This document shows, in pieces, positions 1 to 9,452 of a stretch of DNA of 64,000 bases. The position numbers and the translations under genes are program-made. Positions within the stretch are counted from its first letter, which is position 1. Every line of letters starts with the position of its first letter. The notes below the pieces were generated by a model. The model searched no databases. It worked only from the letters and a program-made list of their open reading frames with translations, and had not been told where the DNA came from. Location of the stretch: the NCBI GenBank assembly GCA_047017005.1, contig JBKXSZ010000002.1, forward strand, positions 1 through 64,000, read 5' to 3'. The stretch is from JBKXSZ01 sp047017005 (GTDB taxonomy: Bacteria; Bacillota; Clostridia; TANB77; CAG-508).

Positions 1-51
1 TACCTCCACTACGGACTTTCACCGATTAACTAAACGACATGCCCGTCGCAC
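1..51 (-). ncRNA. Group IIC-like intron, 5' end (runs off window)
   Basis: Read on the minus strand from position 51, the sequence opens with GTGCGACGGGCATGTCG and continues with CGGTGAAAGTCCG. This matches the 5' end and early domain I of bacterial group II introns as I remember the Oceanobacillus IIC intron (GUGUGCC..GGCAUGG, GGUGAGAGUCCC). It begins just past a terminator hairpin and T-run, which is the usual insertion site of class C introns. Only the first 51 nt are in the window, so the reverse transcriptase cannot be seen. Confidence 0.6.
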
Positions 52-57
52 CACCGC

Positions 58-91
58 AAAAATAGCAGTGCGCTTAATGCTAACTGCTATT
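58..91 (-). terminator. Rho-independent terminator of mbl
   Basis: Perfect 9-bp arms (AATAGCAGT / ACTGCTATT) with a 13-nt loop, followed on the minus strand by a short T-run. It lies about 100 nt past the mbl stop and forms the presumed target of the adjacent intron. Confidence 0.75.
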
Positions 92-189
92 ACTTTTATT
101 TTAAAGAGGATTATACTTAAAATAAAATTTCTTTGATACTTGTTTTATATTTTCATTTTAATTTACAGCTTTTTTCTTTATCATTCTTT

Positions 190-1194
190 TTATCTAGAAG
201 ACTTCCCTTCTAGTGCATCTAGGTTATCTAATGCTTTTCCAGTTCCTAATGCTACACAAGATACGGCATCTTGTGCAATCATAACATTAATTCCTGTTTT
301 TTCTTGTAGTAATTTGTCTAGTCCATCTACTAAACATCCTCCACCTGTCATATAAATTCCTTTATCACTGATGTCAGCTGCTAACTCTGGAGGCGTTCTT
401 TCTAAAACAGAATGTACTGCATCTACAATCAACATAGCAGGTTCTATCAATGCTTCTAACATTTCACTAGAATATACAGTAAGTGTTTTAGGTAGTCCTG
501 TGATTAAATCTCTTCCGCGGATATCCATTTCCATGTCTTGAATTTTAGGATACACACATCCAATATTAATCTTTAAGTCTTCTGCAGTTCTTTCTCCTAT
601 CATCACATTATGTTTTTTCTTAATATATTTTACAATTGCTTCATCAAATTTATCTCCTGCTACTTTTAGAGAAGTGCTAACAACAGAACCTCCTAATGAA
701 ATAACCGCAATATCAGTAGTTCCTCCTCCAATGTCAACAATCATATTTCCACAAGCTTTTGATATATCAATTCCTGCCCCAATAGCTGCTGCAATTGGTT
801 CTTCAATTAAGTATACTCTCCTAGCTCCTGCTTGAGATGCAGCATCGATAACCGCTTTTTTTTCTACTTCAGTTACTTGAGAAGGAATACAAATCATAAT
901 TCTAGGTGCAAATATAAATTTTCCACAAACTCTATTAATAAAGTATTTAAGCATTTTTTCCGTTACTGTATAGTCGGATATAACACCATCTCTTAAAGGT
1001 CTTGTAGCAACAATGTTTCCTGGAGTTCTTCCTAACATACGTCTCGCTTCTTGTCCAACCGCTAATACTTCTCCTGTGTTATTATCAACAGCTACAACAG
1101 AAGGTTCTCTTAGTACAATACCCTTTCCTTTTACATAGGCAATAACCGTTGCCGTGCCTAAATCAATTCCTATATCCTGTCCAAAGCCAAACAT
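190..1194 (-). CDS. mbl: MreB/Mbl family rod-shape actin
   Basis: Bacterial actin homologue that forms membrane-associated filaments directing lateral cell-wall synthesis. The N-terminal phosphate-1 loop (GIDLGTATV), the second phosphate loop (VDIGGGTTDIAVISLGG) and the adenosine motif (MTGGGCLVDGL) are all present. The 334-residue length is typical. An in-frame ATG two codons upstream sits only 1 nt from AAAGGAG, so I chose the second ATG (MFGFGQDIG), which has a 7-nt spacing and matches usual Mbl N-termini. It is monocistronic with its own terminator. Whether it is MreB, Mbl or MreBH cannot be settled from sequence alone; Mbl is favoured because no mreCD lies nearby. Confidence 0.9.
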   Translation of the reverse strand: MFGFGQDIGIDLGTATVIAYVKGKGIVLREPSVVAVDNNTGEVLAVGQEARRMLGRTPGNIVATRPLRDGVISDYTVTEKMLKYFINRVCGKFIFAPRIMICIPSQVTEVEKKAVIDAASQAGARRVYLIEEPIAAAIGAGIDISKACGNMIVDIGGGTTDIAVISLGGSVVSTSLKVAGDKFDEAIVKYIKKKHNVMIGERTAEDLKINIGCVYPKIQDMEMDIRGRDLITGLPKTLTVYSSEMLEALIEPAMLIVDAVHSVLERTPPELAADISDKGIYMTGGGCLVDGLDKLLQEKTGINVMIAQDAVSCVALGTGKALDNLDALEGKSSR

Positions 1195-1332
1195 TGCCAT
1201 TCTCCTTTACTTCTTCATTTTTATGACGTATTCGTTACGAAACTGTTACAATTATATTACACGTTTGGTAAAATAGCAATCCTTTTACTCGAAAAACTTT
1301 GAAAATTTTACAGTCTATTGTCATATACAAGA

Positions 1333-1367
1333 AAAATGAGTAAGAATTTTCTTTTCTTACCCATTTT
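1333..1367 (-). terminator. Terminator downstream of the 168-aa membrane protein
   Basis: Inverted repeat (AAAATGGGTAAGAA / TTCTTACTCATTTT) ending in T residues on the minus strand, between the stop at 1389 and the mbl promoter region. Confidence 0.65.
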
Positions 1368-1388
1368 CCCTTTTCATCTATCTTTCTT

Positions 1389-1895
1389 TTACCATGGTGG
1401 TAAGATAGTTGTCACTACTAATGGAAATAGTAATATACCACTTACTAAGAATGCCATATCATACATTTCTTTATCTTTTCTTTCTGTCTCTGTTTCTTCC
1501 TCTTTTATAATTTCATCCGTTGTCTCTATTTTAAAACTTTTTACTCTTTCTAATTTAAATTTAATCTCCATTTCTCGCGTCTCACCCGGTGTTAAATTAT
1601 CTACAACTAAAGATTTTGTTCCCATTATATTATCATTTTGAGACAATAAATCCACTTTAATATATCGATTGTTAATTGTCGTATCTGTTTGGTTGGTTAC
1701 TTTTATTTTAATAAAGCCATTCATATTAGTTGCTTTTGCATCTGTTACCACTATTTCTGGAGAACCTTTAACGATCTCTCCCTCCGGTATGTTTTTATAG
1801 GATAACTGTATAGAAAAATATATCAACACGTTAGAAAATATATAGAAAGCAGCTATTAGTCCTATGTACATAAAAATTGTTTTCATTCTTCTCAT
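1389..1895 (-). CDS. Membrane protein with extracytoplasmic beta domain
   Basis: A 168-residue protein I do not recognise. Residues about 8-28 form a signal-anchor helix. Residues about 45-115 have the alternating hydrophobic pattern of a small beta-sandwich (FxLYD/DUF3426-like: IKVTNQTDTTINN, LTPGETREMEIKF). A charged stretch (IKEEETETERKDKE) precedes a C-terminal membrane segment (MAFLVSGILLFPLVVTTIL). The ATG has an upstream AAAGGATG site. It lies 66 nt downstream of the LtaS-like gene on the same strand and may share its transcript. The extracellular domain assignment is inference from composition. Confidence 0.6.
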   Translation of the reverse strand: MRRMKTIFMYIGLIAAFYIFSNVLIYFSIQLSYKNIPEGEIVKGSPEIVVTDAKATNMNGFIKIKVTNQTDTTINNRYIKVDLLSQNDNIMGTKSLVVDNLTPGETREMEIKFKLERVKSFKIETTDEIIKEEETETERKDKEMYDMAFLVSGILLFPLVVTTILPPW

Positions 1896-1961
1896 ATTTT
1901 TTGCATCCTTTATTTCCTTTTTTTCTTCTTTATTATACTATAGTAGACATAATTTGTAAAG

Positions 1962-4907
1962 TTAGAATTTCATTCCTTTTAATAAGTTTTTTCCTGGAAT
2001 TGATTGAGATATATTAATTTTTATTGTATTTAGTTCTTTTATTTTTTCTAGTTTTGTTCTTTCTTCTTTTGGTAATGTATCCAACTCAATTTCTTCTCCC
2101 GTTTCTATATCATACCATATATTAGAAACTTCATAATAACTATTTGTAAGAATCGTTCCATTATTTAATTCCATATAATCTTTATTTCCAAATATGGTAG
2201 AGCCTAATGAGAATTTATCTTCTATTCCTAATAAATCTAATATAGTTGATTTTATATCCATTTTGCTTACCGGTTTTGTAATAACTTGTCTTTCTACTTC
2301 CGGAATTTTCATTCCCATTGCTACTTTAGTATCTTCTATTTTGTATTGAATTCTATTTTCCAATCCGATACTTTCATAATATTGAACTATTTCTTCTTCA
2401 CTAGAGCCCAGTCCTGTATGATCTCCATAAACAATAATTATACTATCCTCATATAGACCTTCTTCTTTTAACTCTTGAAGAAATCTACCAAAAGCAGCAT
2501 CAGCATAACTAACCGACTGTATATAATTCGTTAAGGTTGTTCCATCTTGTTGAATTGGTAATTTTGCTCTTTCTTCCTCTCCCATTCCTACTAAAGTAAA
2601 TGGAGTATGAGAACTAGCAGCTATAATACTATATAAAAATTTTTCTCCTTTTTCCTTTTGTTTTCTCATCTCTTCTACAGATTTTTTATACACTTCATCA
2701 TCTGATACATAATAGCTATATCGTTGTACATCTTTCGAAAATTGGTCATCAAATATTGTATTCTCTACTCCAAACCCTTTATATGCTTGGGACCTATTCC
2801 AGAAGTTGCCTCTGTTTCCATGAATCACATTCGTCATATATCCTTTATCCCTTGTAATATGAAATATATCTGGATATGTTACAGCTGGATATTTACTAAA
2901 AGACATTCCATTTTCTAAAGGAAAAATAGATGTTGCTGCAGAAAACTCCGAATCTGCTGTAGAGCTTAGACTTTGCATATGAGCATTCGTACACTGTACA
3001 TTTTTCTTAAAGAATTGATTTAAATTTGGAGTAATTTCCGTTCCTTGATATTCTCTATTAATCATTACCTGTGGTACAGACTCCAATTGTACAATAATTA
3101 CATTTTTTCCTTTCGCAATTCCATGATATTCACTCGTTTTATATTGATTTTCTATCTGATAATTTTCTACTTCCTGATAAGCTTTTAATACTTCCGATTT
3201 CTCTTTATATGGTATTGTTTTCTCAAAATTGATACTCTTTTGTAAATCTTGTAAATGGTATCCAAAAATAGAAGCTCTTTTTACCTGTTCTATTTTGTCC
3301 CATGGTACATCTTTAGCTAATACGAATCCCTCTTTTCCTGGTATTATTAATGTAATACATAATATTGTTGCTAAAATTGGTGAAACTTTATTTGTTTTAT
3401 ATTCATTTTTAATAAATGTAAAACGAATTAGTACCAATACTAAAATATCAATAAAATATAAAACATGGTGAATCTTCAACAAATTAGGAAGAGTCGCTCC
3501 AATTTCATCAGCATATTGTAAGTTTCCAATTTGATATACAGATACAAAGTTTGAAGAATAATTATAATAACAATCATCTGCAAACAATAATGCACTCACT
3601 AACAAATCAAAAATAATAACCCATGTCATTCGTGTTTTGTTTTTTCTAATAAAAAATAAAGGAATTATTATGCACGCAACATATCCTATTGAGCCCATAA
3701 TAAGTATAAAATTCTCTTCCCATTCTGTTTCAATACACAAGGTATTTAAATACATAATACCTGTTTTTACAAATAGTAGTATTCCCAATAAAACTACTAT
3801 TCCATTACTATTAAAAAAACGAATTAATCCATTAGATGTTGAGATTGTTTTTTGTTCTACTTTACTTTTCTCATTCTTGTTTTTTGCTTTTCTTTTCTCT
3901 TGTTCTTGCTGGTTTATTTTTTCTTTATATTGTATCCATTTTTGATAAATTGCTTTTATATTTGGAATACATTTTTGGGTTATAATAGGAATCCCTATAC
4001 TAAGTAAAATACTTAGAAGAATTGCTATAAAAAATCTTGTTCTACTGATTTGATAATATAATAATTGATATTTAACAATTGGAGTAACTAAAATTGCTAT
4101 TATAATTCCAAATATATATTGGCTAAATGTAATTTCTTTTATTCTTACCTCTCTTACTTCTATTCGTTTTACTATTTTTTCTATTATATTGGTTAATAGA
4201 CTAATTGCTGCCAAGCATATTGGATATACTATGATTCTAGATAATAACGTAATACCATTAATAACATTCATCGTATTAGTAATAAATTCTAGTTGTGTAT
4301 TAAACTTGAATATGTAAGAATATGTTTTTAGGAAATATATTGCAACAATTCCTACTATTACCAATATTATTTTTAATACTACATTTTTCTTGTTTTTTTC
4401 TTCATCCCATTGAATTCCATACCAAAAGAAAGGAAATAATGCTGCTATTGAATAGATTCCAAAAACGTTTCCTGCCTCTGTAATATTTCCTATAATGATA
4501 GCTACTAATATTCCTGATAAAATTACATTTCTTTTTTCTCCTAATAATAAATACGCAACAAAATAAATTGGAATTGCTAAAAAAATCCAAGACTCTGCAA
4601 GTGGATAAAAAATTGAATAGTGAAAGTCCATTTGATTTATATATACTTGATAGATTGCAAATATGAGATTAAGAAGGAAATATAATAAGATGGAATATTT
4701 ACATAGTTTCCAGCCTTCTTCTTTTTCCATATTCTTTATTTTTATCCCTAAAACATATGCTAATAAAGGAAGGGCAAAAAATGCTCCTCCTATATATAAC
4801 AGCATTGCTACATTTCCTGGAACTCCTTCTGCTACTTTCGTTATTGCAAGGGTTATAATACTAATAAATAAAATCCATTTCCATGTTTGGGTCTGTTCCT
4901 TTTCCAT
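1962..4907 (-). CDS. LtaS-like phosphoglycerol transferase with extra N-terminal membrane module
   Basis: The C-terminal third (about residues 600-940) is an alkaline-phosphatase/sulfatase-fold domain of the lipoteichoic-acid-synthase type. It has the metal-binding entry VIIVQLES, the catalytic-threonine region STADSEF (TSDSEF in LtaS), the HGNRGNFWNR segment and YGDHTG. It should transfer glycerol-phosphate units outside the cell. At 981 residues it is far longer than LtaS (about 650). An additional polytopic block of roughly eight helices (residues 1-320) and a Lys/Glu-rich cytoplasmic linker (about 330-355) precede the usual five-helix LtaS membrane domain. The start lies 3 nt past the addA stop, so the two are translationally linked. 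The substrate is not provable from sequence. Confidence 0.82.
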   Translation of the reverse strand: MEKEQTQTWKWILFISIITLAITKVAEGVPGNVAMLLYIGGAFFALPLLAYVLGIKIKNMEKEEGWKLCKYSILLYFLLNLIFAIYQVYINQMDFHYSIFYPLAESWIFLAIPIYFVAYLLLGEKRNVILSGILVAIIIGNITEAGNVFGIYSIAALFPFFWYGIQWDEEKNKKNVVLKIILVIVGIVAIYFLKTYSYIFKFNTQLEFITNTMNVINGITLLSRIIVYPICLAAISLLTNIIEKIVKRIEVREVRIKEITFSQYIFGIIIAILVTPIVKYQLLYYQISRTRFFIAILLSILLSIGIPIITQKCIPNIKAIYQKWIQYKEKINQQEQEKRKAKNKNEKSKVEQKTISTSNGLIRFFNSNGIVVLLGILLFVKTGIMYLNTLCIETEWEENFILIMGSIGYVACIIIPLFFIRKNKTRMTWVIIFDLLVSALLFADDCYYNYSSNFVSVYQIGNLQYADEIGATLPNLLKIHHVLYFIDILVLVLIRFTFIKNEYKTNKVSPILATILCITLIIPGKEGFVLAKDVPWDKIEQVKRASIFGYHLQDLQKSINFEKTIPYKEKSEVLKAYQEVENYQIENQYKTSEYHGIAKGKNVIIVQLESVPQVMINREYQGTEITPNLNQFFKKNVQCTNAHMQSLSSTADSEFSAATSIFPLENGMSFSKYPAVTYPDIFHITRDKGYMTNVIHGNRGNFWNRSQAYKGFGVENTIFDDQFSKDVQRYSYYVSDDEVYKKSVEEMRKQKEKGEKFLYSIIAASSHTPFTLVGMGEEERAKLPIQQDGTTLTNYIQSVSYADAAFGRFLQELKEEGLYEDSIIIVYGDHTGLGSSEEEIVQYYESIGLENRIQYKIEDTKVAMGMKIPEVERQVITKPVSKMDIKSTILDLLGIEDKFSLGSTIFGNKDYMELNNGTILTNSYYEVSNIWYDIETGEEIELDTLPKEERTKLEKIKELNTIKINISQSIPGKNLLKGMKF

Positions 4908-4910
4908 TGG

Positions 4911-7900
4911 TTACCTCACTTTAATTGATTTGTTTAGACTAGTAGAATACAAATATATCTTATCTACCTTTCGTTTCAAACTTTCTTCTAATGCCTTTTG
5001 ATATATTTCTAATTGTTCCTTGTATTTTTCTATTAAACTATTTTCCTTTCCCTTTGAAACATAGTCTGTCTTATAATCCACTAATACAAGTTGATTATCT
5101 TTTGTTATATAATATAAATCAATAATTCCCTGTACTAATATCGTTACTTCTGATTTCTTTTTTAAAACTTCATTTGCTGCAATTTGTAAGTAAAACGGCT
5201 TTTCTCTTTCTACTATTTGCGCTTGTTTCATTTCTTCCCATATTTCAGATTTAGTAAATTCTAAAACTGGACAAATTGGGATATTTTCCGCCTCTTTTTC
5301 AGATATTATCTGATTTTTTATCATATCATATATCATTTCTTGGATTTTGTCCATATCATATTTTTCTTGAATCTGAAGTCTTTGCATACACATATGAACT
5401 AAAGTCCCTCTTTGAGCGGCTGAAATATTTACTTGGTTTTTTAAGAAATTTGGTACTTCTAATACTATCTCTTCTTTTTGTTTTTCTAATGTTTTTTCTT
5501 TTTCTTTCTTTTTCTTCTCTTGTTTTTGTTTCTTTATTTCAGTTACAGACATCTTCGTTGGTATTGTAATATCCTCCATTGCTACATATTCTTTTTCTAA
5601 TTTTTCTTGTATTTCTTTCTGGCTTTCTTTTAAATTTTTTTTCAAACTTTTTTCTTGTAATACTTCTAAGAAACTTTCTTCTATCTTTTCTTCTGCTTTC
5701 TTTCCTAACGCTTTTAGCAACTCTCCTTTGGCATGGACTTCTAATGTCATAACATCCTTTATTTTTTCTTTTTCATACTGATAAACTAATTCTAGCCAAT
5801 CTAAATAAGAGTTATATTTTTTTACTAAAATGGGATGTATTCTATCTCGATTGTCTTCCTTTTGAATGGAAAGCATTTGTTCTTTCTCTTCTAGATCTTT
5901 TTGTACATCTTTTGAAATTCCTGTAATATATAACTTCTCTTTTGCTCTTGTTAAAGCAACATAAAGTACTCGCATTTCTTCTGCTATCGTCTCTACTTTA
6001 GAAACACTTCGTATTGCTTCCTTGGCTAGTGTGTTATATTCAATTTTCCTTTCATAATTTACATACTTTGGTCCAAATCCTAAGTCTTGATGCATTAAAA
6101 TAGATTGATTTAAATCCTGCATGTTAAACTTCTTACCCGTACCACACAAAAATACAACTGGAAATTCTAACCCTTTGCTTTTATGAATACTCATCATACG
6201 AACAACATCTTCATTTTCTCCTATCAATTTAGCAGCACCTAAATCATTACTACTAAGTCTTAATTTTTCAATAAAATGAATAAAGTTGAATAATCCTCTA
6301 AAAGATGCTCTTTCATATTCTTTTGCTCTTTCAAATAGCATTTTCAAATTTGCTTGTCTAATAGCTCCATCAGGCATTAATCCTACATATTGATAATATC
6401 CTGTATCAAAATAAATCTCCCATATCAGTTCTTCTAATGGTAAATACTCCTGTTTTTTTCTCCAATTTTCTAAATTTTCTAAAAAGTTCTCTAGTTTTAC
6501 TTTTAGTCTTCCTTTTACTTGAATTCTTGCTTCTAACATAGCATCATAAAAATTTTCTCGTTTATTACTAAGACGTATTTGTACCAAATCGTTATCGGAA
6601 AACATTCCAATTGGCGAACGGAGCACTGTAACAAGGGGTATATCCTGTCTTGGATTGTCCATAATTTTTAATACACTTATAATTGTTTGTATTTCAATAG
6701 AATCCAAATATTCTGCAGAAGTATCACTAAATACAGGAATTCCTAGTTCTTGCATTTCCTTTTCGAATATTGGTGCTTGTATGGAGGTTGCTCTTAATAG
6801 TAGTGCAATATCACGATATTGAATTGGACGATAGCCAATTTTTTTATCATATACTTGATAATTACTGTTTATCAATTCCTTTATTTTCTTGGCCACAAAT
6901 TTAGCTTCTAATACGGTATTTTCCATTCTCTCTTCAGATTCTACTTCTTCTATTTCTTCATGTTCTTTTGTATCAATAATATGTAACTCTGCTTTTCCTG
7001 CATATAAAATATTGTTTTCTGGTTCTGGATAATTGGCTCCTAAATTTAAATATTCTTGTATGTCATAAGTAATATCACCAACTTCTTTACTCATGATATC
7101 TTTAAATATCATATTGGTAACGTCTAATATGTTTTGTCTACTTCTAAAGTTTTTAAATAATTGTATTTTTAAATGTTCTCCTTCTTTTTGTTGTTTTTTT
7201 AGCTGATATTTTTCATACTTTTCTAAGAACAGCTCTGGTCTTGCTTGTCTAAATCGATAAATACTTTGTTTTACATCTCCTACCATAAAGATGTTATTTC
7301 CTCTTGAAATGGTTGATAGAATATATTCTTGCACTAAATTACTATCCTGATATTCATCAATTGCTATTTCTGATAATTTTTCTTGATATTTTTTTGCTAC
7401 GCCTGTAGGTACATAATTTCCTTCTTTATCTTTCTTTACTAAAATCTGTAGAGCAAAATGTTCAATATCATGAAAATCTATCATATTCTTTTCTTTTTTT
7501 GCATTTACGAATTTTTCATCAAATTCTAATACTAAATTTTTTAAAATCGCTAATGTTTCATACATCTGCCCAATATCCTTCATCGCTTCATCAGACGAAT
7601 AACAAAAGACATTAGCTAAATATGTCATTACTTTTTTCTTTAACTTATCTCTTGCAATCTTTGTTTCTTCTTTTAATATAGCTGGTGCTTTTTTATCAAT
7701 TGGCCATTTACTAAACTGAATTGCAGAAGCTATTTGATATGCTTTTTCCCAACTATCCAAACTATGATACAGTCCTTCAAGCATATCAATATCTTGGCTA
7801 ATTGTTTGATAAAATTTTTGCATTTCTGGATATCTTGCTAATTTCTTACTAATATTTTGAAAAGAAAGAATTACCATTTTTAATTCTTCTGCTAAATCCT

Positions 7901-8555
7901 TCAAAATTACTTTTCCCCATATTGTTTCTGAAAAATCTAGACTCTCTTTTCCTTCTAAATGAAACATTTCCACTTTTTCTTCTAACCATTCTTCTGGAAA
8001 TGGACTAGAAGAGATATAGTTATATATTTGTAAAATAAAATCTTTTAATGGTTGGTCATTTTGATATCCTGTATATTTATCAATTACTTTTAAAAAGTCT
8101 TTTTCTTGATTTTCATATTTTTCTTCAAACATATCTTCTAACACATCTTGTTTTAAAAGCTCTATCTCTGCTTGTTCTCCAATACGAAAATTTGGAGAAA
8201 TGTTAATCTCAAAAAAGTTATTACGAATTACTTCTAAACAAAAAGAGTGAATGGTACAGATACTCGCCTTATTTAATAGAATAAGCTGCTTTTGTAGATT
8301 GGTATCTTCTGGGTTTTCTTCAATTTTTTGATAAATTGCCTCTAATATTCTTTCTCTCATTTCTGAAGCAGCAGCATTCGTAAAAGTTACTACTAGGATT
8401 TGGTCAATATCTATCTTTTCATCTAATATTTTGTGAATAATACGTTCTACTAAAACAGCAGTTTTTCCACTTCCTGCTGCCGCTGCTACTAAAATATTAG
8501 AACCTTTTTCTTGTATTGCTTGTTTTTGTTCATCTGTCCATACTACTTTTCCCAA
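4911..8555 (-). CDS. addA: ATP-dependent helicase/nuclease subunit A
   Basis: UvrD-like helicase fused to a RecB-family nuclease, one half of the AddAB double-strand-break resection enzyme. Motif I (AAAAGSGKTAVLVERI), motif II (IDEYQDSN), VGDVKQSIYRFR, the HKSKGLEFPVVFL box and ALTRAKEKLYI are intact. The C-terminal nuclease motif (GIIDLYY then VLVDYKTD) is complete. An ATG six codons upstream has no ribosome site, while GAGGTGG sits 7 nt before a TTG that yields the family-typical lead of six residues before WTDEQ, so I start at the TTG. No addB lies upstream, where it usually sits, so its partner must be elsewhere. Confidence 0.93.
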   Translation of the reverse strand: MGKVVWTDEQKQAIQEKGSNILVAAAAGSGKTAVLVERIIHKILDEKIDIDQILVVTFTNAAASEMRERILEAIYQKIEENPEDTNLQKQLILLNKASICTIHSFCLEVIRNNFFEINISPNFRIGEQAEIELLKQDVLEDMFEEKYENQEKDFLKVIDKYTGYQNDQPLKDFILQIYNYISSSPFPEEWLEEKVEMFHLEGKESLDFSETIWGKVILKDLAEELKMVILSFQNISKKLARYPEMQKFYQTISQDIDMLEGLYHSLDSWEKAYQIASAIQFSKWPIDKKAPAILKEETKIARDKLKKKVMTYLANVFCYSSDEAMKDIGQMYETLAILKNLVLEFDEKFVNAKKEKNMIDFHDIEHFALQILVKKDKEGNYVPTGVAKKYQEKLSEIAIDEYQDSNLVQEYILSTISRGNNIFMVGDVKQSIYRFRQARPELFLEKYEKYQLKKQQKEGEHLKIQLFKNFRSRQNILDVTNMIFKDIMSKEVGDITYDIQEYLNLGANYPEPENNILYAGKAELHIIDTKEHEEIEEVESEERMENTVLEAKFVAKKIKELINSNYQVYDKKIGYRPIQYRDIALLLRATSIQAPIFEKEMQELGIPVFSDTSAEYLDSIEIQTIISVLKIMDNPRQDIPLVTVLRSPIGMFSDNDLVQIRLSNKRENFYDAMLEARIQVKGRLKVKLENFLENLENWRKKQEYLPLEELIWEIYFDTGYYQYVGLMPDGAIRQANLKMLFERAKEYERASFRGLFNFIHFIEKLRLSSNDLGAAKLIGENEDVVRMMSIHKSKGLEFPVVFLCGTGKKFNMQDLNQSILMHQDLGFGPKYVNYERKIEYNTLAKEAIRSVSKVETIAEEMRVLYVALTRAKEKLYITGISKDVQKDLEEKEQMLSIQKEDNRDRIHPILVKKYNSYLDWLELVYQYEKEKIKDVMTLEVHAKGELLKALGKKAEEKIEESFLEVLQEKSLKKNLKESQKEIQEKLEKEYVAMEDITIPTKMSVTEIKKQKQEKKKKEKEKTLEKQKEEIVLEVPNFLKNQVNISAAQRGTLVHMCMQRLQIQEKYDMDKIQEMIYDMIKNQIISEKEAENIPICPVLEFTKSEIWEEMKQAQIVEREKPFYLQIAANEVLKKKSEVTILVQGIIDLYYITKDNQLVLVDYKTDYVSKGKENSLIEKYKEQLEIYQKALEESLKRKVDKIYLYSTSLNKSIKVR

Positions 8556-8728
8556 AATTTTACCACCTCTCATTCTTTTCTTAGTATACCTTTTTTCGAC
8601 AAAAGTATCAAGATTATTTCTTTTGTTAATTTATTTTTGCTTTTTTGCTTTTTTAATTTTAAATTTTCAAATTTTTCAATTTATATTTTTAATGCATTTG
8701 CAAACACTAATAAAAGGAGGAATGTAAA

Positions 8729-9172
8729 ATGGAAAATGAAGAAGAAAACAATAATTTAAAAGTTTTAAAAGAGTTGCATAAAGCTGCTAAAATGGGAATG
8801 GATTCTATTTCTTTTGTTTCAAAAAAAGTACAAGATGATAATTTCAAAACATTATTGAGTAATCAATATAACAATTATGGTAATGTTGTAGTAAAAACAA
8901 ATGATATTTATCACAAATTTGGAGAACTTCCTAATAACAATGATATAAAAGACAAAGTAATGGGATGGACTGGTGTTCAAATGAATACAATAAATGATAA
9001 ATCCAACTCCCATATTGCAGATATGCTAATTCAAGGTACAAATATGGGAATTGTGGAAGGAAAGAAATTATTAAATCATTATCCTAATATAGATCAAGAA
9101 ATAAAAGATACTTTACAAAATTTCATCCAAATGCAAGAGGATAATATCCAAGAATTAAAACCATATCTATAG
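8729..9172 (+). CDS. Ferritin-like/DUF2383-type helical bundle protein
   Basis: A 147-residue, largely helical soluble protein resembling the clostridial DUF2383/ferritin-like group, in which an N-terminal helix pair (LKVLKELHKAAKMGMDSI) is followed by two more helices ending MQEDNIQELKPYL. I see no convincing ExxH metal ligand set, so an enzymatic role is not claimed. AAAAGGAGG lies 8 nt before the ATG. It is a single-gene unit with its own terminator, divergent from addA. The upstream 150 nt are extremely AT-rich. Confidence 0.6.
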   Translation: MENEEENNNLKVLKELHKAAKMGMDSISFVSKKVQDDNFKTLLSNQYNNYGNVVVKTNDIYHKFGELPNNNDIKDKVMGWTGVQMNTINDKSNSHIADMLIQGTNMGIVEGKKLLNHYPNIDQEIKDTLQNFIQMQEDNIQELKPYL

Positions 9173-9180
9173 AAAAAAGA

Positions 9181-9217
9181 AAACAAGGAAAGAGAAAATT
9201 CCTCTTTTCTTGTTTTT
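9181..9217 (+). terminator. Terminator of the helical-bundle gene
   Basis: Arms AAACAAGGAAAGAG / CTCTTTTCTTGTTTTT (imperfect) followed by T residues, just past the stop codon. Confidence 0.65.
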
Positions 9218-9452
9218 AATGTAAGTAATCTTCCGGCTATGCCGGTAGTAGCATAAGCTTTAGCTTTGTAGCAAAGCAACTCCTTTCATGCTATAATATC
9301 AATATGTTTCGACGCATAATTGATAAAATAAATGAAAGGAGTTGTGTATCATGAATAGTATATTCAGTAAAAAAACTAAAGAAGAAAGCACTACATATGA
9401 TACAATGTCAAGTTTATCACACACAAAGTGGAATTGCAAATATCATATAGTA

